Origin: CADDYT01 sp035294125
Lineage (GTDB): Bacteria; Chloroflexota; Ktedonobacteria; Ktedonobacterales; Ktedonobacteraceae
Reading direction: 5' to 3'
DNA: 64,000 nucleotides
Assembly: GCA_035294125.1 (NCBI GenBank)
Contig: DATGLM010000064.1
Span: 62,001-126,000 of the forward strand
The notes under the pieces were generated by a model. The model saw only the letters and a program-made list of their open reading frames with translations, made no database searches and was not told the origin of the DNA. Every line of letters starts with the position of its first letter. Positions within the stretch are counted from its first letter, which is position 1. Shown here piece after piece: positions 35,469-43,484 of this stretch. The translations under genes and the position numbers were made by a program.

Positions 35469-35627
35469 TGCACGAGGCTCCTTTTTATAATATGACGTGT
35501 AGCAATCGGCCAGGCTATAGATTATTTTACTGCAAAACTACTATCTTTGCTCGTGAGATAGTGTGAAAAGTACACATAAAAATTTTCTAAAAAGCAGGTG
35601 ATTTCGATAATTTGATGAAGAAACCTC

Positions 35628-35656
35628 TTGAAATTTGCAAAATCATAGTGTATGCT
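35628..35656 (+). promoter_or_regulatory. promoter of the zinc-ribbon gene
   Basis: TTGAAA (35628-35633), 17 bases, TATGCT (35651-35656), giving a leader of about 140 bases to the TTG start at 35804. Confidence 0.5.
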
Positions 35657-35803
35657 TTCTTGCGGTATCCGATCTCGGTCATGGTAGAGTGCTCGTCCAG
35701 GAAGCCGGTCCCGCGCTGCTAGAGGTGACAGACAAGCTGGTGACAACTGCTAGGATTTGGACCCTGAGGCATGGAATACCAACACATCACAAGGAGGTCC
35801 TAG

Positions 35804-36112
35804 TTGAGTTTCGTTGACAAGACTCTCAAGTGCCGTGAATGCGGAAATGACTTCGTATTCACCGCCGGAGAACAGGAGTTCTACCAGCAGAAAGGGTTGA
35901 TGAACCAGCCCGGTCGCTGTCCTTCCTGTCGTGCAGCCCGTCGTAATGCGTCCAGTTCGTCTGGTAGCCGATCTGATCGTGCGCCACGCGAAATGCACAC
36001 TGTTATTTGTGCTGAATGCGGCGTCGAGACCCAGGTGCCATTCTTACCCAAGAATGACCGCCCGGTCTACTGCAGCACCTGTTACGATAAAGTGCGCGTA
36101 GCTCGCGGCTAA
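35804..36112 (+). CDS. zinc-ribbon protein, CxxC-x-CC type
   Basis: 102 residues with two treble-clef/zinc-ribbon units: CRECGNDFVFTAGEQEFYQQ to CPSCRAARR (residues ~10-47) and CAECGVETQVPFLPKNDRPV to CSTCYDKVR (~69-97). A Ser/Arg-rich linker joins them. Proteins with this pair are common small 'probable zinc-binding' proteins in Chloroflexota and Firmicutes; their role is unknown. The start is TTG 35804 with an ideal AAGGAGG 7 nt upstream, and no ATG fits. The ideal site suggests strong translation despite the TTG. Confidence 0.85.
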   Translation: MSFVDKTLKCRECGNDFVFTAGEQEFYQQKGLMNQPGRCPSCRAARRNASSSSGSRSDRAPREMHTVICAECGVETQVPFLPKNDRPVYCSTCYDKVRVARG

Positions 36113-36320
36113 GCGCCCCGTGTCGGAACGGGGTGGAAGCGGCTGCGCTCCCATAGCAGAGCCGTTTCCAGATGTTCCTGCTCCCTCCTTCCACTGACTT
36201 CGCCTCGCCTCCTCCCGATCCGAGTCGGCGCGCAGAGGAACGGAGGTCCTGCCAGCAACATCGCTCTACCGGCATCGTATTACAACACGATAGCAGCAAT
36301 TATTACCTCAACACTCAAAT

Positions 36321-36359
36321 AAAGAGACAAGGCCAGGGCTGTTCTGGTCTTGTCTCTTT
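36321..36359 (+). terminator. 16-bp hairpin after the zinc-ribbon gene
   Basis: AAAGAGACAAGGCCAG (36321-36336) and CTGGTCTTGTCTCTTT (36344-36359) pair over 16 bases with one G-U. It lies 25 bases before the LssY-C gene start and 210 bases after the zinc-ribbon stop. Two further small hairpins (around 36116-36132 and 36134-36170) lie between. Confidence 0.6.
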
Positions 36360-36383
36360 CCAATTTATCTGAAGGAGCGCAGT

Positions 36384-37259
36384 ATGGAAAGCGCAGGAAA
36401 AACTGGTAGGTCTGCTGGCGCGGGTAGAAACGCCCTTATTTTCGCCGGGAGCGGCGTGCTCGCGCTCTCGGTCGCGGCGCTGGTCTACCTTCTCTCGGTG
36501 CACGCGAAGCTGCATCATGCATCTAAACACGGTCGTGCTGTCTCTGCGGCGATCACCCCCGCTGATAATCCCCTGACAAGTTTCAATCGAGAGGGGAAGC
36601 CGGGCGACCCGCTCAATCTGGAGTTCGTGGGTACCGATGGGCAGATCGGTGCCTCATTCGCCTCTGCCGGTTGGTATCGCGCTGACGAAATCCGCCTCGT
36701 CACATCGGCCCGTATCTGTACCGACTGTGTGCTCGGTCGTGAATATTGCACGGCACCGGTGAGCAATCTCTACCTCTTTGGGCGCAAGGAAGACCTGGCC
36801 TTCGAGCGACCGGGCGGCAACGCTCGCCAGCGCGACCATATCCGTATCTGGAACACAGGCCGTCAGGCAAGTGATGGCAGACCCATCTGGATTGGGAGCG
36901 CGACGAAAGATGTCAAGGTCGAGCTTTCTAAGACGAATTATCTGCCCACGCACCAGATCTCCCCCGACGTGGATGCTGAACGCATGTTGGTCGTCACTGA
37001 ACTGGTGCAGACTGGCAACGTTATTCAACAAACAACGCGTCCTGGCTTCGGCAAGGAGACACACGGCTTCAACGGTGGAGGCGACCCCTACTTTACCGAT
37101 GGGCAGATTGTGGTACTGACACTGGCCAATATCCCGACAACGCCATTCGCCACACAGGTGCGTAGTCCTTTCTTAGCCAGCATTGCCAAACGAATGGCCC
37201 CCCTTATTCGTGCCCGGCTGACACAATCCATGGGCGAACAGATGCAGCAAACAACCTGA
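36384..37259 (+). CDS. single-pass membrane protein with LssY C-terminal domain
   Basis: 291 residues: a short cytoplasmic start, one membrane helix at ~19-42 (ALIFAGSGVLALSVAALVYL), then an extracytoplasmic LssY_C-type domain. The diagnostic pattern is visible: DPLNLEFVGTDGQIGASFAS, AGWYRADE, the PVSNLYLFGRKEDLAFE stretch, RDHIRIWNT, DGRPIWIGSATKDVKVEL and HQISPDVDAERMLVVTELV. In most known proteins this domain is attached to PAP2-type lipid phosphatases or DedA-like proteins; here it stands alone behind one helix. Function unknown. GAAGGAGCG lies before the ATG. Confidence 0.85.
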   Translation: MESAGKTGRSAGAGRNALIFAGSGVLALSVAALVYLLSVHAKLHHASKHGRAVSAAITPADNPLTSFNREGKPGDPLNLEFVGTDGQIGASFASAGWYRADEIRLVTSARICTDCVLGREYCTAPVSNLYLFGRKEDLAFERPGGNARQRDHIRIWNTGRQASDGRPIWIGSATKDVKVELSKTNYLPTHQISPDVDAERMLVVTELVQTGNVIQQTTRPGFGKETHGFNGGGDPYFTDGQIVVLTLANIPTTPFATQVRSPFLASIAKRMAPLIRARLTQSMGEQMQQTT

Positions 37260-37311
37260 GGGGAAGATAAAGCGAGGGGGACAACCATGAACAGCACGCT
37301 GCAAACATTGC

Positions 37312-38265
37312 TCAGGTAAACGAGCCAAATGTATCCAGAATGACGTGAAAAACAGAAGAGGCGAGTAGATTGCGCGTGCGGGCGAAGATGATCGCGAAAC
37401 CCAGACCAAGCACAGCCTGGCTCACGATTGCGGAAGCCGCTCCGGCCAGCCAGTCGCCACCAAGCGACTGCGTTTGCGTTCCGGTATGGAAAAGACCAAA
37501 AATCAGCGTCGAGAGGACAAGCCCCCAATCGCTGCTGAGGAGATAACTTAAGCGGGTCATCAACGCGCCACGAAAGAGAAACTCTTCAAAGAAGCCGTTC
37601 TGGAAAAAATTGTTGGCGGCCCTGATCAGGATGATTCTCAGAGAAGCTATGCCCAGAATGAGAAAAAGTCCCAGGCCGACAAGTGGCAGGAGACTCCACA
37701 GGAGCGCCACTCTCCATCCATGGTAACCACGCCCCAGGCCTGTTTCACTCCAGCGAGCGCCTAGCAGGAGAAGGACGATTACTGGAAGGACAAAGTAGAG
37801 AACGGGTACGGCAATCCAGTTGGCAAACAGGTTCCCCGGCCCAAGAAAATTAATGGTCCAGTAGACCAGAGCATACAGGAACGGGATGTGAAATGTGCCA
37901 GGCTGGCTGAACACCGCCGCTCTATATGTCACAAACAGGATGATGATGAGCAAGAGAGCCACCTGCCACCAGAGTTGCGAGCGCGAACAGTGAGTCTCAA
38001 TGGGCGCAAGTTGTCTGACATGGGAAGTCAGCGGAATGGTCAGGAGGGCGAAGATCAGGACAAGCACGAGAAATGGCAGGTTGCCGGCAATGAGGTCCTC
38101 TCGGCCTCTCAAGAGAAGAAGCCCTATAGCAATGAGCAGGACAGCACAAAAAAACCAGGCCGCGCTGCTCCTGAGCGTTGCTACGAAGACAGCACGGTAT
38201 TCCTGGCGTATTTGCAGCCAGCGTTGCGCCGTGGTGTTTTCCGCTCTTTCTTTTCTGAGTGACAT
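37312..38265 (-). CDS. CPBP-family intramembrane metalloprotease
   Basis: About 317 residues with eight or so membrane helices. The CPBP (Abi/Rce1-like) motif 1 is NGFFEEFLFRGALMTRL near residue 235 (EExxxR), motif 2 is the His in STLIFGLFHTG, and motif 3 is VFHVILDTFG near the end. Such enzymes process prenylated or membrane peptides or protect against bacteriocins; the target here is unknown. The start is uncertain: ATG 38265 begins MSLRKERAENTTAQ, while a GTG at 38331 would add 22 basic residues. Convergent with the LssY-C gene, 52 bases apart. Confidence 0.85.
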   Translation of the reverse strand: MSLRKERAENTTAQRWLQIRQEYRAVFVATLRSSAAWFFCAVLLIAIGLLLLRGREDLIAGNLPFLVLVLIFALLTIPLTSHVRQLAPIETHCSRSQLWWQVALLLIIILFVTYRAAVFSQPGTFHIPFLYALVYWTINFLGPGNLFANWIAVPVLYFVLPVIVLLLLGARWSETGLGRGYHGWRVALLWSLLPLVGLGLFLILGIASLRIILIRAANNFFQNGFFEEFLFRGALMTRLSYLLSSDWGLVLSTLIFGLFHTGTQTQSLGGDWLAGAASAIVSQAVLGLGFAIIFARTRNLLASSVFHVILDTFGSFT

Positions 38266-38331
38266 CTTGCGGAGAATTCTTTCAACTCTTTTGTTTTCTC
38301 TTAATATAACACAGGCGCAAGAATTCTTCAC

Positions 38332-38726
38332 TACCCCGCATGCAACGTAGGCAGGGTTTGTTTGCGTCGGTTTCTGCGATTATACACGATAATTTGTTCC
38401 AAAGACGGAATGTACTTCGGTACAGAGGTCTGTTCGTCTATGATTCCCTCTATCTTAGTCGATGTATCCTTGTCCTGTCCCGGGCTGGGCGCGAGGCATC
38501 GGCCTTACTATACACGGTTCGGCTCGCTTAGCAAGCGGGCAAGTCCTATAGAGGGTACATCCAAACAAGCAGACGAGTTTCAGGATGTTTCTTTCGCCAG
38601 TGCTGGCGAAGATGGGCCAGATTGCAAGCGGAATGAGACTTTTTTCCCGTTTGTAACGTACCCATGAAGGGGGGATAGTTGGAATGATATGTTCATTTTT
38701 ATGAAGTAATTGGGGATAGAACAGAA
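38332..38726. other. 395-base gap with one perfect palindrome
   Basis: Between the divergent CPBP and GT9 genes. Open frames here are short and unconvincing. TTCGCCAG-TG-CTGGCGAA (38593-38610) is an 18-base perfect palindrome 117 bases before the GT9 start, a candidate operator or small hairpin. The bases 38560-38650 look partly like degenerate coding sequence but match nothing I recognise. Confidence 0.4.
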
Positions 38727-39884
38727 GTGAAGCGACTCTTAATTACGATGCCGTGGGGCATCGGCGACGCGATTTCTGTAGGATTAAGCGCCGTTGATCA
38801 AATCAGGCGCAATGACCCCGCCGGTCAGGTCGAGATCGATGTTCTTTGCAATCAATTACAGACCGAGATTCTGGCAGCGGACCCGCGTATTCATCGCCTC
38901 ATTGAGGTAGATAGAAGACTTTTTCCCTCAAATGAAGCAGGAACGTTGAAGCGGAGCATCTTCCTGTCACCTGAGGCAGTGAAACTGGTGCATTTTCTCC
39001 GCACACAGGGCTATGCAGCCGTTTTACCCTTTATATTCTCCCCGGCGTTTTTTTATCAATTACGCCTCCCTATCATGTTCCTCAGTCCAGGAGAGGTTCG
39101 GCAGTTGATTGCGCGAGTGCGCGCTTTTGAGGATACACCGACACGGCGGCTGATGCGCGGGATTATCAATAAACATTTTGGGAAGAGCATATCAGACGGC
39201 GAAGGTGATGCGGACATTCCGCTTTATCTCTATCCTGAGCATGTTATGCAGGCCAGGCAGCAGATAGTCCATATCAAGGGGCTGGCGAGTGTTCCGCCGG
39301 AGCAGAGCAGATTGCTTCTGGTTGCGCCAGATACTTCATCGGTGGTTACGAGGCCACCGGTGTCTTTGCTGGCGGAAGGGATAGCCGGGGCGCTCAAGCG
39401 GGACTCATCGCTGGTTGCGGCGATATTGCCGGGCTACACAGATATAAACGCCGCGCCTGACCTATGGCAGGCTCTTTCCCCTGCCTTTCCCGGTCGCGCC
39501 ATTCTGCTGCCCGCCGAACCAAAATTCCCTTTGCTTGAACTCGCGGCTTTGATCGATCAATGCGATATCTTCATCAGCGGCGATACCGCCGTCATGCATC
39601 TCGCCGCCGCGCACAAGGTAGTGCATGGAGCCTGTGAGGAGCCTGCGCCGCGCAATACGGTGAAGATCATCTCCCTCTTTGGAGGAACCAGCCCTTCTTT
39701 GTACGGGTACAGTCAGCGCGCCATCATTTTAGGGCGAGGTAGAAAAGAGCAGGCAAAAATTATTCCTGGCATCGTGAAAGACCTGTACAGTCCAGACGGC
39801 AAAAATCTCTTCGATCATATTCAGCCCCAACAGCTCACAGACGCTATAGTGAACCCGATCTCCTATGCGAAGCGAATCGCTTAG
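38727..39884 (+). CDS. glycosyltransferase family 9-like protein
   Basis: 385 residues with the GT-B layout of ADP-heptose:LPS heptosyltransferase-like proteins. The N-terminal glycine loop is LLITMPWGIGDAISVGLSAV. A second domain has the donor-site motif DQCDIFISGDTAVMHLAAAH (residue ~285), close to the classical D-T/S-G-x-x-H, then VKIISLFGGTSPSLYGYSQ. GT9-type enzymes are not restricted to LPS producers, and no heptose genes are seen, so the sugar is unknown. The start is GTG 38727 with GGGGAT 10 nt upstream. No LPS or capsule cluster is nearby. Confidence 0.8.
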   Translation: MKRLLITMPWGIGDAISVGLSAVDQIRRNDPAGQVEIDVLCNQLQTEILAADPRIHRLIEVDRRLFPSNEAGTLKRSIFLSPEAVKLVHFLRTQGYAAVLPFIFSPAFFYQLRLPIMFLSPGEVRQLIARVRAFEDTPTRRLMRGIINKHFGKSISDGEGDADIPLYLYPEHVMQARQQIVHIKGLASVPPEQSRLLLVAPDTSSVVTRPPVSLLAEGIAGALKRDSSLVAAILPGYTDINAAPDLWQALSPAFPGRAILLPAEPKFPLLELAALIDQCDIFISGDTAVMHLAAAHKVVHGACEEPAPRNTVKIISLFGGTSPSLYGYSQRAIILGRGRKEQAKIIPGIVKDLYSPDGKNLFDHIQPQQLTDAIVNPISYAKRIA

Positions 39885-39954
39885 ACCTTTTGAGATCAAT
39901 TGCAGCGATTCCGTGGTACACTATAGTAAATAGCGAATTAAGGAGGTGCGGAAT

Positions 39955-40755
39955 ATGATGAAAACTGTCTTCGAGACCCTGCTTATTTCACAGGATGGTG
40001 GCGTGCTCACCATTACCATGAACCGGCCAGAGGTGCTTAACGCTGTCAATGATGTGATGCTTGACGAGATGGGCGAGGTGCTTGAGGAGGCCGGGGGCGC
40101 CGGGGAGGTGCGCTGCGTCGTGATTACGGGCGCTGGGCGAGCCTTTGGCGCGGGCGCTGACCTGCGCGGCTTTGCTCAATTGCATGGCAGTGGGGAGCCG
40201 ATCAAGGTGAGCGAGCACCTGCAAAAGTATCATCGCATCGTCAGGGCGATTCGCACTCTGCCGAAGCCGGTCATTGCCGCCGTGCGCGGTGTCGCGGCTG
40301 GCGCGTCGTGCAATCTTGCGCTGGCCTGCGATCTGCGCATCGCCGCCGATGATGCTCGCTTCCTCGAAGCTTTTGCCCGTATCGGCCTCATCCCCGATGC
40401 CGGGGGCGGCTTTTTCCTGCCGCGCCTGGTCGGGTTCGGCAAGGCAATGGAGATGGCGATGCTGGCCGATGAGGTGAGCGGGCCGGAAGCTGAGCGCATC
40501 GGACTGGTCAACAAATGCGTCCCTCTAGATGAGTTCGAGGCGGCCACGCAGGCGCTGGCGCGGCGCCTGGCAAAAGGGCCGACCCGCGCCTACGGCCTCA
40601 TCAAAGAGCTGATGAACTCGTCCATCCAGAGCGATCTGGAGACGACGCTGCGGCTGGAGGGCGCGCTGCAAGATATCGCCATCGCGACGGCGGATCACCG
40701 CGAGGGCGTCGCCGCCTTCTTGCAGAAGCGGCCCGCGAACTACACAGGTCATTGA
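39955..40755 (+). CDS. enoyl-CoA hydratase/isomerase family protein
   Basis: 266-residue crotonase-fold enzyme. The oxyanion-hole motifs are AFGAGADLRGFAQ and AAVRGVAAGASCNLALACDL; the active-site region FARIGLIPDAGGGFFLPRLVG is intact, with a Glu missing at the usual first position (A-R-I-G) and Asp at the second (PDAGG), which is seen in PaaB/PaaG-like members. It hydrates or isomerises enoyl-CoA esters in fatty- or phenylacetate-type degradation. ATG 39955 has GGAGG 8 nt upstream, better placed than GTG 39946. Followed by a methyltransferase-like gene at 31 bases. Confidence 0.92.
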   Translation: MMKTVFETLLISQDGGVLTITMNRPEVLNAVNDVMLDEMGEVLEEAGGAGEVRCVVITGAGRAFGAGADLRGFAQLHGSGEPIKVSEHLQKYHRIVRAIRTLPKPVIAAVRGVAAGASCNLALACDLRIAADDARFLEAFARIGLIPDAGGGFFLPRLVGFGKAMEMAMLADEVSGPEAERIGLVNKCVPLDEFEAATQALARRLAKGPTRAYGLIKELMNSSIQSDLETTLRLEGALQDIAIATADHREGVAAFLQKRPANYTGH

Positions 40756-40786
40756 GAGATGAGAGGAGATGTGGGGAGGGGTGGCA

Positions 40787-41713
40787 TTGCGTATCGACAA
40801 TCTGACATACAGTAATATCCAGACACAGGGGGCGCGGCGGCGCGAATGGCTGCGACAGCACAGTCCACAGCATCTTGAGCAGTCCGCTGCGCTCATGCTC
40901 GCCGCGCTACGCGATCGTTCGCTCGCAACCTCGCGCAGCACCATCGTGCTCGGAGCGGGTGCCTGTACCGAAGTACCGCTGAGCGAGCTTGCCCGCGCCT
41001 CCGACGAGGTCGTGCTGGCCGATGTTGATCTTGCCGCCATGCAGCAGGGGCGCGATGAACTCGCTTCGCCCGCGCTGCGTCGCAACGTGCGCCTCTTGCA
41101 GTGCGACCTGACCGGCGGTGTCAGCGCCAACCTCCAGCAGCTCGTCTCGCGCCAGCCCTGGCACTTGCTCGCCGCGCAGGGAGCGAAAGCCGTCTTCGAT
41201 GCCGCCGCTGCCTGCCTGGAACAATGCCCTGTTCCCAATCCTCCTGAGATAGAGGGTTTGTACAGTGGCGAGTTCGGGCTGGCCGTCAGTTCGCTCGTCC
41301 TCACCCAGCTTTTCAGCTATCCCCTGCTCGACTTGCTCGACACTATCCAGCGTGTCGTCCCTGACCTCGTAGGTGAGCAGGAGCGCCATCATCGCTATCA
41401 GGAGGCGGCGCAGGGTTTCCGCACCCGTGTCATCCAGGCCCATCTCAACTTACTGCACGCGCTGGTGGATGTGGGCGGTCTGGTCGTCTTGCTCAGCGAT
41501 ATGCGCGGCTTCGCCTTCAACGTCTACGGCACCGACCACGATGCCCGTCACCGCCGCAGCATTCCCCTCGTTCCTCGCGCTACCTTCGATCTCATTCAGG
41601 AGCGTTTTACCCTCAAAGAGGAGGCTCACTGGGAATGGCTCGCTGATCTCCCGCAACATGAAAAGCTCGGACGTGGCTACGAGGTGAACGGCTACATCCT
41701 TATTCCCAGATAA
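40787..41713 (+). CDS. methyltransferase-like protein, unknown
   Basis: About 308 residues starting at TTG 40787, which has GGAGG 7 nt upstream; the ATG at 40769 is too close to its own purine tract. A Rossmann-like motif STIVLGAGACTEVPLSELA near residue 55 is followed by an acidic strand end EVVLADVDLAAMQQGRDEL and CDLTG, the pattern of SAM binding. Beyond that I do not recognise the family. The C-terminal half has conserved-looking HLNLLHALVDVGGLVVLLSD, consistent with a class I methyltransferase core. It lies in a row with the enoyl-CoA hydratase and SnoaL-like genes. Confidence 0.65.
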   Translation: MRIDNLTYSNIQTQGARRREWLRQHSPQHLEQSAALMLAALRDRSLATSRSTIVLGAGACTEVPLSELARASDEVVLADVDLAAMQQGRDELASPALRRNVRLLQCDLTGGVSANLQQLVSRQPWHLLAAQGAKAVFDAAAACLEQCPVPNPPEIEGLYSGEFGLAVSSLVLTQLFSYPLLDLLDTIQRVVPDLVGEQERHHRYQEAAQGFRTRVIQAHLNLLHALVDVGGLVVLLSDMRGFAFNVYGTDHDARHRRSIPLVPRATFDLIQERFTLKEEAHWEWLADLPQHEKLGRGYEVNGYILIPR

Positions 41714-41727
41714 GAAGGTGAGAGAAG

Positions 41728-42123
41728 ATGACGCTAGAAGAGAACAAAGCCCTGCTCCGCCGTGTCTTTGACGAGGCGCTGAACGGCGGCAATTTCTCCC
41801 TGCTCGACCGGCTTTTTGCCGAAGATTTCGTCGATAACGCCACGCCCGACCAGCTTCCCGGCCCGCGCGGCGTCAGGGACTACTTTCAGGCTGTGCGCGC
41901 CGGTTTCCCTGATATGCGCGTCATCATCGACGACCTGCTGGCCGAGGGCGATAAGGTCGTGGTGCGCACCACCTGGCGCGGTACGCATCTGGGAAGCTAC
42001 GAAGGCATCGCGCCAACCGGTAAGACCGTCAGCAGAAGCATGATCCAGATTTTCCGCGTCTCCGCTAACAAAATACAGGAAGAGTGGTCCGAGGGCGGCA
42101 GTTTGTCCGACCTGCTTGCTTAA
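41728..42123 (+). CDS. SnoaL-like polyketide cyclase/ester cyclase family protein
   Basis: 131 residues with the cone-shaped SnoaL/NTF2-like fold. The pattern ENKALLRRVFDEALNGGNFS, LLDRLFAEDFVDNATPD, PGPRGVRDYFQAVRAGFPDM, VVRTTWRGTHLGSYEGIAPT and a final EEWSEGG is typical of SnoaL-like ester cyclases. Many members are uncharacterised and not linked to polyketides. AAGGTGAGAGAAG precedes the ATG. The gene lies 14 bases after the methyltransferase-like gene, so they are probably co-transcribed. Confidence 0.85.
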   Translation: MTLEENKALLRRVFDEALNGGNFSLLDRLFAEDFVDNATPDQLPGPRGVRDYFQAVRAGFPDMRVIIDDLLAEGDKVVVRTTWRGTHLGSYEGIAPTGKTVSRSMIQIFRVSANKIQEEWSEGGSLSDLLA

Positions 42124-42242
42124 GTAAGTTCTACAATATATAAAAAGCAAGTATAGAGGAAAACGGTAACAGTGTAACCTCCCGACGTATGAACAGGTGA
42201 AAGTCGTGTTATTTATTTTCACTATACGGAGGAGGTTTCCCG

Positions 42243-42788
42243 ATGTTATTCAAGCGAACACCGCACCTTCTGGCAATTCTTTCTCTCTCTCTCATTGTCG
42301 CCTTCTTTGTCGCAGCCTGTGGAAGTTCTGGTAACACCACGACCGGCAGTAGCGGGACCGGAACGACGCCAACCGCCACTTCCAGCAGTTCGACAGTGGT
42401 TGTGAAAACCGCTACGGCAACCGTGAACGGGAAATCGGTGACCATCCTCACCGATGTCAACGGCAGGACTCTGTATTACTTTACCTCGGACACGGCGACG
42501 CAAGCTGCCTGCTCCGGGGCCTGCGCCAGCATCTGGCCTCCACTGATCTTCTCCGGTTCCGGTTCCCCCAGCGGTGCCACATCCCTGCCGGGAACTCTCA
42601 GTGTCGTCTCCAACGCCAATGGGAATCAGGTGGAGTACAATGGACATCCTCTCTATACCTACACAAAAGATACCGCTCCCGGCCAGACCAACGGGGAAGG
42701 CGTCGCTGGCAAATGGTTCGTAGCTACCACCACTCTGGCAGCGCAAGGCTCGCCACAGAGCACGCCTACAACATCGGGGGGGTACTAA
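42243..42788 (+). CDS. lipoprotein with PF03640-type secreted repeats
   Basis: 181 residues. A signal peptide with lipobox (LIVAFFVAACGSS, Cys ~26) predicts a membrane-anchored extracellular lipoprotein. After a Gly/Ser/Thr linker come two copies of the 'secreted repeat of unknown function': SVTILTDVNGRTLYYFTSDT with CSGACASIWPPLI, and VEYNGHPLYTYTKDTAPGQT with GVAGKWFVAT. The family is found in many soil bacteria; haem or electron transfer has been suggested but not shown here. GGAGGAGG stands upstream of ATG 42243 (spacing ~10). Confidence 0.88.
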   Translation: MLFKRTPHLLAILSLSLIVAFFVAACGSSGNTTTGSSGTGTTPTATSSSSTVVVKTATATVNGKSVTILTDVNGRTLYYFTSDTATQAACSGACASIWPPLIFSGSGSPSGATSLPGTLSVVSNANGNQVEYNGHPLYTYTKDTAPGQTNGEGVAGKWFVATTTLAAQGSPQSTPTTSGGY

Positions 42789-42811
42789 GCTAGTAAAAAA
42801 GACCCCTTGCA

Positions 42812-42833
42812 TGTCATTGCGAGCGGCAGCGAA
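42812..42833 (+). repeat. divergent half-copy of the dispersed repeat
   Basis: TGTCATTGCGAGCGGCAGCGAA, a variant of TGTCATTCTGAGCGCAGCGAA, in the gap before the alaS leader promoter. Confidence 0.5.
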
Positions 42834-42843
42834 AAAATTGCTG

Positions 42844-42872
42844 TTGCAATCTGCTCTCGATGAGAGTATACT
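42844..42872 (+). promoter_or_regulatory. promoter of the T-box/alaS transcript
   Basis: TTGCAA (42844-42849), 17 bases, TATACT (42867-42872). The predicted start near 42879 is just ahead of the T-box stem I. Confidence 0.7.
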
Positions 42873-42897
42873 GGCAATAGAGCATATATTATGTCGC

Positions 42898-43261
42898 GCG
42901 AGGGACGAGTACGCGCGGGTGCGAGAGGCAGCGAGTCGGAGATGGTGAAAGTCCGGCATCCGCTCCACGTGGAATGCCACCCTCTGATCTCAGGAAATTG
43001 CAACTGAGATCACGACGCGAGACGAACGTTGCCCTGCCCTGTCAGAAAGAGCCGTTGAGTCATGGGTAACCAGTAATCTTTGCCGGTAGTCCTCCGTTAC
43101 CATAGGGCAGGGCATCGAATGCTTGCTTTGCTGAACGGACTGTGATCGTTTGCTTCACAAGTATGTCATTCCGTGCCCGCAGAGTGGGAAGTTTGCGCGT
43201 GTTAGCGCGTGAAGATTGGCTTCCAATCAGGGTGGTACCACGGGTTACAATAGGTTATTGG
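42898..43261 (+). promoter_or_regulatory. alanine T-box leader
   Basis: Stem I opens with GAGGG (42900-42904) and closes with CCCTC (42980-42984). The specifier internal loop shows AGTA (42908-42911) on its 5' side and GAA-T-GCC-A on its 3' side; GCC (42976-42978) is an Ala codon. GGAGATGGTGAAAGTCC (42938-42954) is the stem I distal consensus. A second stem (TGATCTCAG/CTGAGATCA, 42985-43012) follows. The T-box sequence AGGGTGGTACCACGGG is at 43229-43244. Binding of uncharged tRNA-Ala should favour the antiterminator and expression of alaS. Confidence 0.92.
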
Positions 43262-43296
43262 GCCCGCCCCGGAATTGTTCCGGGGCGGGCTTTTTA
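43262..43296 (+). terminator. T-box terminator before alaS
   Basis: GCCCGCCCCGGAA and TTCCGGGGCGGGC form a 13-bp GC-rich stem followed by TTTTT. It lies about 190 bases upstream of the alaS start. Confidence 0.92.
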
Positions 43297-43340
43297 TGTG
43301 GGCGCGAACCGCTGTAAGGCGTGTTATAAATCCTCTCGGA

Positions 43341-43426
43341 TGTCATTCTGAGCGCAGCAAGGAATCTCACGTGAGCCAGGACAGCCGGTTGGTGATCTCA
43401 GATTCTTCACCGCGCTTAGAATGACA
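43341..43426. repeat. paired inverted copies of the dispersed repeat
   Basis: Left copy TGTCATTCTGAGCGCAGCAA (43341-43360), right copy on the other strand TGTCATTCTAAGCGCGGTGA (43426-43407), each continuing into GGAATCTC or AGAATCTGA. Together they form a 86-base inverted element between the T-box terminator and the alaS ribosome-binding site, inside the transcribed leader. Confidence 0.7.
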
Positions 43427-43484
43427 TGGCCGGGCCAGTTTTTCACAGGTTGAGATAGAAAACGAAATCAGAAAGGAGCGTATG

